Shown here: positions 24,117 to 34,006 of the stretch, one piece after another | Layout of the letters: the number at the start of each line of letters is the position of its first letter | Numbering within the stretch: position 1 is the first letter of the stretch | NCBI GenBank assembly: GCA_963823735.1 | Contig: CAWGMO010000001.1 | Coordinates: forward strand, 992,001-1,056,000 | Length of the DNA: 64,000 nucleotides | From: Actinoallomurus sp963823735 | Lineage (GTDB): Bacteria > Actinomycetota > Actinomycetes > Streptosporangiales > Streptosporangiaceae | Reading direction: 5' to 3' | The notes under the pieces: generated by a model | Told to the model about the DNA's origin: nothing | The model's database searches: none | What the model saw: the letters and a program-made list of their open reading frames with translations, nothing else | Translations under genes and position numbers: made by a program

Positions 24117-26614
24117 ATGAGTCTGGCTCTGTACCGAAAGTACCGGCCAGCGACGTTCGCCGAGCTCAAGGGGCAGGAACACGTCGCCGAGCCCTTGCAA
24201 CAGGCCTTGCGGAACGGCCGCATCAACCATGCGTACCTGTTCAGCGGCCCGCGGGGATGCGGGAAGACCTCAAGTGCCCGAATCCTCGCCCGTTCGCTCA
24301 ACTGCGAGGAAGGTCCGACTCCGGACCCTTGCGGAAAATGTGAGTCGTGTCTCGCTCTCGGGCCGACCGGCGCCGGGCACATCGACGTCATCGAGATCGA
24401 CGCCGCCTCCCACGGTGGCGTCGACGACGCGCGGGACCTCCGTGAGCGCGCCTTCTTCGCCCCCGTCGCCGCGCGTTTCAAGATCTACATCATCGACGAA
24501 GCGCACATGGTCACCCGCGAGGGCTTCAACGCGCTGCTGAAGCTCGTCGAGGAGCCACCGGCGCACCTGAAGTTCATCTTCGCGACGACCGAGCCGGAGA
24601 AGGTCATCGGGACCATCCGGTCCCGTACGCACCACTACCCGTTCCGCCTCATCCCGCCCGGCACGCTGCGCGAGCTCCTCGAGGAGATCCTCGAGAAGGA
24701 GGGCGTGCCGTACGAGGCCGCCGCGATCCCCCTGGTCGTACGCGCCGGGGCGGGGTCCGCGCGTGACTCCGAGTCGATCCTCGACCAGCTCCTCGCCGGC
24801 TCCGGCGAGGAGGGCATCACGTACGCACGCGCCGTCTCGCTGCTCGGCTACACCGACGCGACCCTCCTCGACGAGGTCGTCGACGCGGTCGCCGCCCACG
24901 ACGGCGCCGCGGTGTTCGCGGCGATCGACCGGGTGATGGAAGGCGGCCAGGACCCGCGGAGGTTCGCCGCCGACCTGCTGGAACGCTTCCGCGACCTGGT
25001 GATCCTGTCGAACGTTCCCGACGCGGGTACGACGGGGCTGCTCGACGTGCCCTCCGACGAGCTGGAACGCATGCAGGCCCAGGCCTCCCGCATGGGCCCG
25101 GCCGAGCTCACCCGCGCCGCGGACCTCCTGCACACCGGCCTCACCGAGATGCGCGGCGCGACCGCGCCACGGCTGCTGCTCGAACTCATCTGCGCGAGGA
25201 TCCTCCTGCCGGGCGCGTACGACGACGAGGCCTCCCTCCTGGCCCGCCTCGACCGGCTCGAACGCCGCTTCGCCATCGGCGACGGCACCCCCGCCGAGGC
25301 GGCCCCCCGATCCGCCGCCCGCAAACCCCCGCCCCGGCCACCGCGGAACCCCTCGAACCAAAGCCCCACCCCCGCCCCAACACCCGAACCGACTCCCCGC
25401 CCGCCCGAACCGACTCCCCGCCCGCCCGAACCGACTCCCCGCCCGCCCGAACCGACTCCCCGCCCGCCCAGGGGGCCGACCCCACTTCTATTGTCCAGCC
25501 CCCGCCCCCACGTCAGGGGGACCAGCGGCGTCCTGTGGATAACTCCGCGGCCGTGCAGGGGCATGGGCAGCGGGTGCAGGATCCGGGCGCTTCGGCGGGC
25601 CACGATTCGGGGGACGATGACTGGCCTGTGCCGGTACGGCCGGCCGGGTCGGCGGCGTCGTACGGTGCTGAAGGGCAGCAGGACGGGTCCTCGCGCCAGG
25701 GCGTACCGCAGCAGGCGCGGCAGCAGGGGCAGGACTCCTCCGCGCACCATAGCGCCGCCGGCTCCTCCGTTCAGGACGACGGCTGGCCCACACCGGGACG
25801 GCCCGGCTCGCAGGCGCAGCGAGACGACCGGCCCGCTTCGGCCCAGCGCGGCGGCTCGTCCGCGCAGCGGGACGATAGGTCCGCTTCGGGCCAGCACGGT
25901 GGCTCGCCCGTGCAGCAGGACGAGTGGTCCGCTTCCGGGCAGGGCGCCTCGGGTCACCGTGGCGGCGCGCCGGCGCAGCGGGACGACCGGTCCGCAGCGG
26001 GGCAGCACTCCGCGCAGCGGGACGACCAGCAGCAGCACGGCGCGCAACAAGCGGCCCAAGGACAGCCCGGCACCGTGGACGTCGCCGCCATCCGTGGCAT
26101 GTGGGTGGACATCCTCGAAGCGGTGAAGCAGCGCAGCAAGGTCGCCTGGATCGTCCTCATGGAAGGCGTGCAGGTCGCGTCGCTGGACGGTTCCGTTCTC
26201 ACGCTCGCGTTCGCGAACGAGGGGAAGCGGCGCGGCTTCACCACCGGCGGCAAGGACGTCATGCTCCGCGAGGCTCTCAAGGACATTCTCGGCGTCGAGT
26301 GGCGTATCGACGCGGTCCTCGACAACGGTTCCGGGTCGGGCGGGGCGCGGACCCCGCCACCGCCGCAGCCGCCGCAGGACAACGGCGGCTGGGGTGCGCC
26401 GAGCGCTCCCCGCCCGCCGCGGGAGACCCCGCAGCCACGGCAGAACACCCCTCCGCCCAGCCAGGTGCCACCGCCTCCGGAGCCGGTCGACGAGGCCGAC
26501 GAGGTCGACCCCGAAGGTGACGCGGACGCCGGGAACGAGAGTGTGCTCACCGGCATGGCGTTGATCGAGCAGGTGCTCGGCGGCAAGGTCATCCAGGAGA
26601 TCGACAACGCTTGA
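24117..26614 (+). CDS. dnaX: DNA polymerase III subunits gamma/tau, read through a -1 frame change
   Basis: The clamp-loader subunit. The frame from the ATG at 24117 encodes the AAA+ part: Walker A FSGPRGCGKTSSARILARSL, the Zn-binding CGKCESCLALG region, Walker B YIIDEAHMV, then SRTHHYPFRL (sensor) and domain III to about RRFAIGDG. It then becomes proline-rich. The tau C-terminal part (IRGMWVDILEAVKQRSKVAW, GVQVASLDGSVLTLAF, ending MALIEQVLGGKVIQEI) is encoded in the -1 frame, open from at least 25469 to 26614. The frame change lies between about 25300 and 25469 in a C-rich repeat. The original frame runs on as Arg-rich nonsense until 26126. It could be an assembly indel or a programmed shift. 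Confidence 0.88.
25385..25468 (+). repeat. Four tandem 21-bp repeats inside dnaX
   Basis: The unit CGAACCGACTCCCCGCCCGCC is repeated exactly four times with no spacer. In the upstream dnaX frame it encodes Pro-Glu-Pro-Thr-Pro-Arg-Pro, an interdomain linker; in the downstream frame Arg-Thr-Asp-Ser-Pro-Pro-Ala. Such a repeat can slip during replication or collapse in assembly. Confidence 0.9.
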
Positions 26615-26650
26615 CCTGCGTGTTGGGCCGAGGCGCGCGTCCGCAGGTCA
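26612..26650 (+). terminator. Hairpin at the end of dnaX
   Basis: TGACCTGCG at 26612-26620 includes the dnaX stop codon and pairs with CGCAGGTCA at 26642-26650. No T-run follows, so it may be a weak terminator or an RNA-stabilising stem between dnaX and ybaB. Confidence 0.4.
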
Positions 26651-26785
26651 CGATGAGGCCGAGTCGCCACGGTGATCCGCGCCGGCGACGGCATGGGGCG
26701 AATGCCCGATCACGGGTGCGCGCGTACCGCTTCTGGGCGAACCCCGTAGTCTCGTGCCAACGGACGATCGAATGAGGAGAACACC

Positions 26786-27154
26786 GTGGAACCCGGTGGC
26801 CAGCCGAATATCCAGCAGATGCTGCAGCAGGCTCAGCGCATGCAGGAGCAATTCGTTTCTCTGCAGCGTGAACTCGCCGAAACCGAGGTCGATGGGACCT
26901 CGGGAGGCGGCTTGGTGACCGCGACCGTCAATGGCCAGTGCGAGCTGGTGAAGCTCGTCATCGACCCGGCGGCGATCGACCCCGGCGATCCCGAGGACAC
27001 GGCCGAGACGATCGCGGACCTGGTGGTCGCGGCCATTCACAACGCGGGCGAAGAGGCTCAGAAGATTCAGGAGACCAAGATGGGTCCGCTGACCGAGGGC
27101 CTGGGCGGCCTGGGCGGCGGCCTGCCCGGTGGTCTCGGCCTCCCCGGCATGTAA
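26786..27154 (+). CDS. ybaB: YbaB/EbfC nucleoid-associated protein
   Basis: 122 residues from a GTG. The N-terminal coiled coil (NIQQMLQQAQRMQEQFVSLQ) and the central strand GGGLVTATVNGQCELVKLVI are the family signature. The tail is rich in glycine and leucine (GLGGLGGGLPGG). It binds DNA as a dimer and is the classic neighbour of dnaX and recR, forming the dnaX-ybaB-recR operon. AGGAG lies just upstream of the start. Confidence 0.95.
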   Translation: MEPGGQPNIQQMLQQAQRMQEQFVSLQRELAETEVDGTSGGGLVTATVNGQCELVKLVIDPAAIDPGDPEDTAETIADLVVAAIHNAGEEAQKIQETKMGPLTEGLGGLGGGLPGGLGLPGM

Positions 27155-27178
27155 TTCAGGAAACAGAAGGGAGGCGCC

Positions 27179-27778
27179 GTGTACGAAGGGGTCGTTCAGA
27201 ACCTCATCGACGAGCTGGGCAGGCTGCCCGGCGTCGGTCCGAAGAGTGCGCAGCGGATCGCCTTCCACCTGCTCGCCGCGGATCCCGCGGACGTCACCAG
27301 GTTGACCGAGGCACTGCAGGAAGTGAAGGACAAGGTCCGCTTCTGCAAAGTCTGCGGAAATGTCGCAGAGGCCGAGGAATGTCGTATCTGTCGTGACGCA
27401 CGGCGAGATCTGCATGTGATCTGCGTGGTCGAGGAGCCGAAGGACGTCGTCGCGATCGAGAAGACGCGCGAGTTCCGCGGTCGCTATCACGTGCTCGGTG
27501 GCGCGATCAGCCCGATCGAGGGTGTCGGCCCGGACGACCTGCGGATTCGTGAGCTGATGAAGCGGCTCGCCGACGGCGAGATCACCGAGCTGATCCTGGC
27601 CACCGATCCCAACCTGGAAGGTGAAGCGACCGCCACCTACCTCGCCCGACTTGTGAAACCGATGGGCCTCACCGTCACCCGGCTGGCCAGTGGCCTGCCG
27701 GTGGGAGGCGACCTGGAATACGCCGACGAGGTCACCCTCGGTCGCGCGTTCGAAGGACGGAGGCTGCTCGATGTCTGA
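27179..27778 (+). CDS. recR: Recombination mediator protein RecR
   Basis: 199 residues from a GTG with AGGGAGG upstream. N-terminal HhH (IDELGRLPGVGPKSAQRIAF), a four-cysteine zinc finger (CKVCGNVAEAEECRIC) and a Toprim domain (VICVVEEPKDVVAIEKT, then YHVLGGAISPIEGVGPDDL and LILATDPNLEGEATATYL). Works with RecF/RecO to load RecA at gaps. It overlaps the next gene by eight bases. Confidence 0.97.
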   Translation: MYEGVVQNLIDELGRLPGVGPKSAQRIAFHLLAADPADVTRLTEALQEVKDKVRFCKVCGNVAEAEECRICRDARRDLHVICVVEEPKDVVAIEKTREFRGRYHVLGGAISPIEGVGPDDLRIRELMKRLADGEITELILATDPNLEGEATATYLARLVKPMGLTVTRLASGLPVGGDLEYADEVTLGRAFEGRRLLDV

Positions 27779-28304
27779 GAACAGTTGGACCACGCTCGCC
27801 GACCGAGTGGCGAAGCATGTTGAGAACTACCTGACCGGGCTGGAGGCCGTCGCACGCGGCGACGCCGGCCAGCACACGGTGCCGTTGCTGCTGCTGGAGG
27901 TCTCGCAGATCGCGCTGGCCGGCGCGCAGCTCGGCGCCAGCACCGACGTGATCTTGCCGGACAACTGGGAGCCCGACGTCGGCGAGGACCCCGACCTCGA
28001 CGCCGTACGCCAGGGGCTCGCCGAGCGTCTCACCGAGGTCGACGACTACGCCGAGGTGTTCGACCCGTACAAGGACGACGAGACGACGGCGTACCGGCTG
28101 TCGGACGACCTCGTCGACGTGGCGAGCGACCTCGTGCACGGCCGGCGTCACTACGAGGCCGACCGCAAGCTGGAGGCCCTGTGGTGGTGGCAGTACAGCT
28201 ACTTCAACCACTGGGGAAACCACGCGGGTGCCGCGCTGCGTGCCCTGTACGCCGTGTCGGCGAGCGCACGTCTTGACGTGATGGAAGAGCCGGTGGCCGG
28301 CTGA
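27771..28304 (+). CDS. DUF5063 domain protein
   Basis: 177 residues from the ATG at 27771, inside the last codons of recR. Helical protein: NSWTTLADRVAKHVENYLTG, TVPLLLLEVSQIALAGAQLG, YRLSDDLVDVASDLVHGRRH and the tryptophan-rich ALWWWQYSYFNHWGNHA, all typical of the actinobacterial DUF5063 family, which commonly follows recR. No known function; co-translation with recR suggests a DNA-maintenance link, which is inference. Confidence 0.88.
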   Translation: MSENSWTTLADRVAKHVENYLTGLEAVARGDAGQHTVPLLLLEVSQIALAGAQLGASTDVILPDNWEPDVGEDPDLDAVRQGLAERLTEVDDYAEVFDPYKDDETTAYRLSDDLVDVASDLVHGRRHYEADRKLEALWWWQYSYFNHWGNHAGAALRALYAVSASARLDVMEEPVAG

Positions 28305-28324
28305 GCAACAACATTTCCGGCAGG

Positions 28325-28396
28325 TTGCGGTGAATACCGCAAATCTCGCATAGCGGGATAACGCCTCGCGTGTCGTGGCGCTGACCTCGGTAGACT
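28325..28396 (+). promoter_or_regulatory. Possible promoter region of lysC-asd
   Basis: TTGCGG at 28325-28330 and CCGCAA at 28337-28342 form an inverted repeat, and TAGACT at 28391-28396 resembles a -10 hexamer 39 bp before the lysC GTG. No clear -35 is seen. Assignment is tentative. Confidence 0.35.
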
Positions 28397-28434
28397 CAGG
28401 TACGCCCTGAACCCGATCCGAGGAGTGCACACGC

Positions 28435-29699
<1,265 letters not shown>

Positions 29700-29703
<4 letters not shown>

Positions 29704-30767
29704 GGAAGCCGACTCTCGCCCTCGTCGGCGCCACCGGCGCCGTCGGCACGGTGATGCGGGACATCGTCTCGACCCGCGAGGACGTCTACGGAGAGATCCG
29801 CCTCGTCGCGTCGGCCCGTTCGGCCGGCAAAAGGCTGCCCGTACGCGGCGAGGACCTCGTCGTACAGGAGCTGACCGCCGAGGTCTTCGACGGCGTCGAC
29901 ATCGCCATGTTCGACGTGCCGGACGAGGTCTCGAAGATCTGGGTGCCGATCGCCGCCGAGCGCGGCGCCGTCTGCGTCGACAAGTCCGGAGCGTTCCGGA
30001 TGGAGCCCGACGTGCCGCTCGTCGTGCCCGAGGTCAACCCCGAGGCCGTACTCACCCGGCCGCGCGGCATCATCTCCACGCCCAACTGCACGACGCTGTC
30101 GATGATGGCCGCGATGGGCGCGCTGCACGCCGAGTACGGCCTGAGCGAGCTGGTCGTCGCCTCGTACCAGGCGGTTTCGGGCGCGGGCGTGGCCGGTTCG
30201 GAGCGGCTGTACGCCGAGCTGGAGGCCGTCGCCGGCGACCGTACGCTCGGGCAGACCGCCGGTGACGTGCGCAAGGCGATCCAGAACCGCCTCGGTGACG
30301 CCGAGTCGCCGTTCCCGGGGCCGCTGGCGCTCAACGTCGTCCCCTGGGCCGGGTCGCTGAAGGAGGACGGCTGGGCCTCGGAGGAGCTGAAGCTCCGCAA
30401 CGAGTCCCGCAAGATCCTTGGCATCCCCGGCCTGAAGGTGTCGGCCACCTGCGTACGCGTGCCGGTGATCACGACGCACTCGCTGGCCGTCCACGCGACG
30501 TTCGAGCGGCCGGTCGAGGTCGGCGCCGTGCGCGCCGTGCTGGAGGCCGCCCCGACGGTGGTCGTGATGGACGACCCGGAGAACGGCGTCTACCCGATGC
30601 CGGCCGACGTGGTCGGCACGGACCCGACGTACGTCGGGCGTATCCGCCAGGCCATCGACTTCCCGAACACCCTCGACCTGTTCGTGTGCGGCGACAACCT
30701 GCGCAAGGGCGCCGCGCTGAACGCCGCCGAGATCGCCGAGCTGGTGGCCGCCGAGTTCACCGGCTGA
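29700..30767 (+). CDS. asd: Aspartate-semialdehyde dehydrogenase
   Basis: 355 residues, starting inside the lysC stop. NADP-binding GATGAVGTVM near the N-terminus, catalytic cysteine in STPNCTTLSMM, YQAVSGAGVAGSE, and the histidine in VPVITTHSLAVHATFERP. Makes aspartate semialdehyde from aspartyl phosphate in the cytosol. The lysC-asd pair is a conserved operon and is closed by the terminator at 30775. Confidence 0.97.
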
Positions 30768-30774
30768 CCCCGCC

Positions 30775-30796
30775 GGCCCCGGCGAGAGCCGGGGCC
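30775..30796 (+). terminator. Terminator of lysC-asd
   Basis: GGCCCCGGC-GAGA-GCCGGGGCC is a perfect 9-bp stem with a GAGA loop, seven bases after the asd stop, followed by GGTTCGGTTTC. Confidence 0.75.
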
Positions 30797-30823
30797 GGTT
30801 CGGTTTCACGGGAAACAATCGCC

Positions 30824-31318
30824 CTACGCGAACGTGATGTCCCAGTGGGACGGCTCGCGGGCGTACATGGCCTTGCCGATCTCCTGCCACTGCCGCGCGC
30901 CGTCACCTCGCCTCGGCATGTGGCGGTAGTGGTGCCTGATGTACCGGTCGAGACAGCGGCTGGGCAGGATGTCGAGCTTGTAGCCGGCGGCGTGGCTGAT
31001 GGGTCCCCCGGCGTGCCCTCTCTCGGTTCCGCCCGAGATCACGAGACCGCAGTGGCTGGAGTCGCGCAGGTCGAGTGCTCCGTTCAGGCTCGCGGGCCGC
31101 AGTCCGTCGAACGACGTGCAGTGCGGGTTGGTACGGCGGGCGCAGTGCCCGGAGGAGATCCACCTGAGACCGGCCTCGCGGAGCAGCGCACCCGCCTCCT
31201 GTTGATGGAGCAGCGCCGTACCCGTTTTTCGATCATGAGTACGTGCCTGGGCCATATTCACCGTCAAAGCGCAGAACGCCACGGCGCAGCCCACAATGAC
31301 GGTCAGTCGTCCCGACAT
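30824..31318 (-). CDS. Secreted LAS-type (M15-like) peptidase
   Basis: 164 residues from the ATG at 31318 with GGAGGT close upstream. A signal peptide (MSGRLTVIVGCAVAFCALTV) precedes a compact domain. HAAGYKLD fits the LAS metallopeptidase pattern H-x6-D, and the last residues REPSHWDITF give the E-x2-H type catalytic and zinc residues. Four to five cysteines (HCARRTNPHCTSF, HCGLVI, SRCLDR) suggest disulfides. Known relatives cut peptidoglycan cross-bridges; the exact bond is unknown. Confidence 0.7.
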   Translation of the reverse strand: MSGRLTVIVGCAVAFCALTVNMAQARTHDRKTGTALLHQQEAGALLREAGLRWISSGHCARRTNPHCTSFDGLRPASLNGALDLRDSSHCGLVISGGTERGHAGGPISHAAGYKLDILPSRCLDRYIRHHYRHMPRRGDGARQWQEIGKAMYAREPSHWDITFA

Positions 31319-31471
31319 CCAACCTCCCCGGTACATGTCGCATGCGCCAAGCGGCAGCATCTGTCAGATCCGGCGCGACACTCCGGCAAGAGGCACGCCG
31401 CTTTTCCGAATCAGGACGTGAACCTGAACCTCTCCGGACCTGCGCCTGCCCGCCGGCACGGGAGCCGTACA

Positions 31472-32143
31472 GTGTCGGCTGTGGCCTCACCGACCAAATC
31501 CGAACAGACAAGAGAGCTGATCGCCAAAACCGCGCTGAGGCTCTTCCGCGAACGCGGCTACGAAGCCACGACGATGCGGGCGATCGCCACTGAGGCCGGT
31601 GTCTCGGTGGGCAACGCGTATTACTACTTCGCCTCGAAGGAAGAGCTGATCCAGCTCTACTACGAGCATTCGCAGGAGGACCACACCGAGGCGTGCGCGG
31701 TCATCCTCGAACGCGAACGCGAGTTCCGCGCGCGCCTGTACGGCGTGGTCCGCGCACGTGTCGACACGCTCCAGCCGTACAAGGAGTTCGCGGGCAAGTT
31801 CTTCAAGCACGCGGCCGAGCCGACGAGCCCGCTGAGCCCGTTCAGCAGCGAGTCCGCGCCCGTACGCGACGCGGCGATCGCCGTCTTCCGCGAGGTCGTG
31901 GAAGGCTCGACGCTGAAGGCGGATCCGGAGATTCGCAAGGACCTCCCCGAGCTGCTCTGGCTCTACTCCATGGGCGTGATCCTCTACTGGGTGTACGACG
32001 GCTCGGCGGACGCGGAGAAGACCTATCGGCTTGTGGAGAAGACCGTTCCGCTGATCGACCGTCTCGTGGCGCTGTCGCGCGTACCGGGAATGAAGGGGAT
32101 CGTCCGAGACGCCCTCTCCACTTATCGGGACCTTAAGAAATGA
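31472..32143 (+). CDS. TetR-family transcriptional regulator
   Basis: 223 residues from a GTG at 31472 (a second GTG at 31481 is also possible). HTH: QTRELIAKTALRLFRERGYE, then TTMRAIATEAGVSVGNAYYY and FASKEELIQLYY. The C-terminal ligand domain is longer than average and contains FAGKFFKHAAEPTSPLSPFS. It is divergent from the LAS peptidase gene and precedes the type VII-associated genes by 58 bp on the same strand. Target unknown. Confidence 0.9.
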   Translation: MSAVASPTKSEQTRELIAKTALRLFRERGYEATTMRAIATEAGVSVGNAYYYFASKEELIQLYYEHSQEDHTEACAVILEREREFRARLYGVVRARVDTLQPYKEFAGKFFKHAAEPTSPLSPFSSESAPVRDAAIAVFREVVEGSTLKADPEIRKDLPELLWLYSMGVILYWVYDGSADAEKTYRLVEKTVPLIDRLVALSRVPGMKGIVRDALSTYRDLKK

Positions 32144-32201
32144 AACGCCACAAATCCTGATAACTTGGCTGGTCATTAACGTTTAGTCGCGCGGAGGCGT
32201 C

Positions 32202-32546
32202 GTGACCGACCTGTACGTGGAGCCGGAAGCGCTCGGAACGTTCGCCAAGACGTCCGACCACCGGCGTACCGACTTCGACACCGCGCACACCACGGCCGGC
32301 CAGATCAAGGTCGGCGCGGACAGCTTCGGCAAGATCCCGGGGATCGGTCCCCGCGTGCACAAGGCGTACGACGAGCACCAGCAGAGCTGCGCGGACGGCA
32401 TCGCCTCCGCCGCCGAGGCCATGGCCGCGATCTCCGCGGGCGTGCGCGCGGTCATGCTCAACTACACCGGCGCCGAGGGCGCGATCACCGATGACGTGAA
32501 CACGGTGAAGCAGACCATGGGCGACATCAACATCCGGGGCGTGTGA
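32202..32546 (+). CDS. EspC-like type VII secretion-associated protein
   Basis: 114 residues, all helical (LYVEPEALGTFAKTSDHRRT, then AAEAMAAISAGVRAVMLNYT). The spacing of helices and the YTGAEGAI turn fit the EspC/ESX excreted-factor family, the usual partner of a WXG100 protein. It starts from a GTG and ends one base before the next gene, so the two are likely co-translated and could form a heterodimer secreted by an ESX-type machine encoded elsewhere. Confidence 0.75.
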   Translation: MTDLYVEPEALGTFAKTSDHRRTDFDTAHTTAGQIKVGADSFGKIPGIGPRVHKAYDEHQQSCADGIASAAEAMAAISAGVRAVMLNYTGAEGAITDDVNTVKQTMGDINIRGV

Positions 32547-32547
32547 G

Positions 32548-33402
32548 ATGACGGCCGACCAGTACAGCAACGAGCTGGAGAAGACGTTCTCGTCGCTGCC
32601 CGGCTGGGTGCAGTCACCGCTGCGCCCGATCTACGAGAAGATGGACGAAGGCCTGAAATGGGTCGCGGGAAACCCCGATGACCTGCTCAAGGCCGGCCAG
32701 TCGTACGTCCAGCTCGGCACGCAGCTGCAGAAGCTGGCGACCCAGCAGCAGACCGACCGCGGCAAGCTGAACGGCCGCTGGACCGGCGACGCGTACGAGG
32801 CGTTCTCCCGCAAGATGCAGGAGATCGAGCAGAACCTCGGCAAGCTCGGCGAGGCCACCGGCAAGACCAACGAGATCCTCGAAGCCGGCGCGAACGCCTG
32901 CGTCGAGGGCGCCAACATGATCATCGACATCATCGTCATGGTGCTCTCGCTGATCCTGTCCGAGCTGGCCATCAACCTGGCGCTGTCGGTGCTGACCTTC
33001 GGCGCGAGCCTGCTGGCCGAGGTCGCGGAGTTCATCGCGACCGCCCTGTCGGGCCTGGCGCGCATTCTCCAGGTCGTCGAGAAGGTCGCCACGGTCCTGG
33101 AGAAGGTCGCCCAGATCTTTCAGAAGATCGCGACGATCTTCAAGGAGATCAAGGGGATCCTCGAAGCGATCAAGGAACTGCTCGCGGTGCTCAAGGACCT
33201 CAAGAAGGGCTCCAAGGGCCTGGAGAAGCTGGGCTGGTTCGCGGCGCACGCGGGCGGCAAGGCCGCGGTCGCCAAGGGCATCCAGTACGGCTCCGGCGGC
33301 AACGTCGTGATCCCCGGCTTCGGCGGCGAGGCCTTCAAGGGCGGCGAGGACTACAAATCCGCCTGGGACGATGCAGACAAGGCGGAGGAAGCGGCAAGCT
33401 AG
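32548..33402 (+). CDS. WXG100-like type VII secretion target with long membrane-active C-terminus
   Basis: 284 residues. The N-terminal 110 residues are a helical hairpin with the WXG motif (NGRWTGDAYEAF). Next comes a very hydrophobic stretch (IIDIIVMVLSLILSELAI, NLALSVLTFGASLLAEV) and a long lysine/glutamate coiled coil of the form ILQVVEKVATVLEKVAQIF repeated several times. The end is acidic (DDADKAEEAAS), a possible secretion tail. It looks like a polymorphic-toxin-type carrier or a structural effector, not a plain 100-residue WXG100; no toxin domain is recognised. Confidence 0.75.
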   Translation: MTADQYSNELEKTFSSLPGWVQSPLRPIYEKMDEGLKWVAGNPDDLLKAGQSYVQLGTQLQKLATQQQTDRGKLNGRWTGDAYEAFSRKMQEIEQNLGKLGEATGKTNEILEAGANACVEGANMIIDIIVMVLSLILSELAINLALSVLTFGASLLAEVAEFIATALSGLARILQVVEKVATVLEKVAQIFQKIATIFKEIKGILEAIKELLAVLKDLKKGSKGLEKLGWFAAHAGGKAAVAKGIQYGSGGNVVIPGFGGEAFKGGEDYKSAWDDADKAEEAAS

Positions 33403-33406
33403 GGCG

Positions 33407-34006
33407 ATGCCGCTGCTGAACCACCTCAAGATCTACCGGGACGACATCCGGCCGCTGCTCGACGACGGCGAGGAGCCGTTCGCCATGGCCGCCGTCTCCC
33501 TCGCCAACGGCGCGCGCCACCTGGAGCGCACCCCCGAGGACGTCGACCGGGCCCTCCGCATCGCGCCCCGTGCCGTACGCGACCGGGCGAAGGCGCAGGC
33601 GGGCGGCGCGCCCGAGGGCCGGTCGTTCCTCGACGTCGTCCTGGGCGTGCTCGACCCCCGGTGGCGCTGGAACTCCACCGACTGGGACAAGGTCCTCAGC
33701 GGCGTGGCGGTCGCCGGGCACGTCGACTCCATCGCGTACCGCCTGGTCAAGGCGATCGACGGCCGGCAAAGCCTCTACTGTGTCGTCACCGACCGGCGCC
33801 TGCTGATCGTGCACCGGCAGGGGACCAAGGACTTCACCGTGACGTTCGAGACCCCGCGGCAGACGGTCGTCACCGCCCGCCGCAAGGGCCGCGGCTACTC
33901 GCGAGGCCGCGTCGTCGTGGAGTTCGCCGACTCGTCGGTGGTCGCCCTGCACGCCGGCTTCATCGACGCCGGGCGCGCGAACTCCCTGGTCAAAGCCCTC
34001 GGCTAA
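33407..34006 (+). CDS. Protein of unknown function in the type VII trio (PH-like C-terminus)
   Basis: 199 residues from the ATG at 33407, four bases after the preceding stop. The C-terminal half (LVKAIDGRQSLYCVVTDRRL, LIVHRQGTKDFTVTFETPRQ, VVVEFADSSVVALHAGF) has the strand pattern of a PH-like domain. The N-terminal half is charged and helical. Position suggests an accessory role for the WXG100 and EspC-like proteins. Its stop overlaps that of the convergent NmrA gene. Confidence 0.6.
   Translation: MPLLNHLKIYRDDIRPLLDDGEEPFAMAAVSLANGARHLERTPEDVDRALRIAPRAVRDRAKAQAGGAPEGRSFLDVVLGVLDPRWRWNSTDWDKVLSGVAVAGHVDSIAYRLVKAIDGRQSLYCVVTDRRLLIVHRQGTKDFTVTFETPRQTVVTARRKGRGYSRGRVVVEFADSSVVALHAGFIDAGRANSLVKALG

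Noticed and set aside
25385..25468. CRISPR-like array
   Set aside because: The units are perfect, adjoin without spacers, and encode a Pro-rich linker in dnaX. No cas genes are present.
32548..33402. LXG or polymorphic toxin with a nuclease tip
   Set aside because: The C-terminus is coiled-coil and acidic, with no nuclease, deaminase or other toxin motif and no adjacent immunity gene that I can identify.
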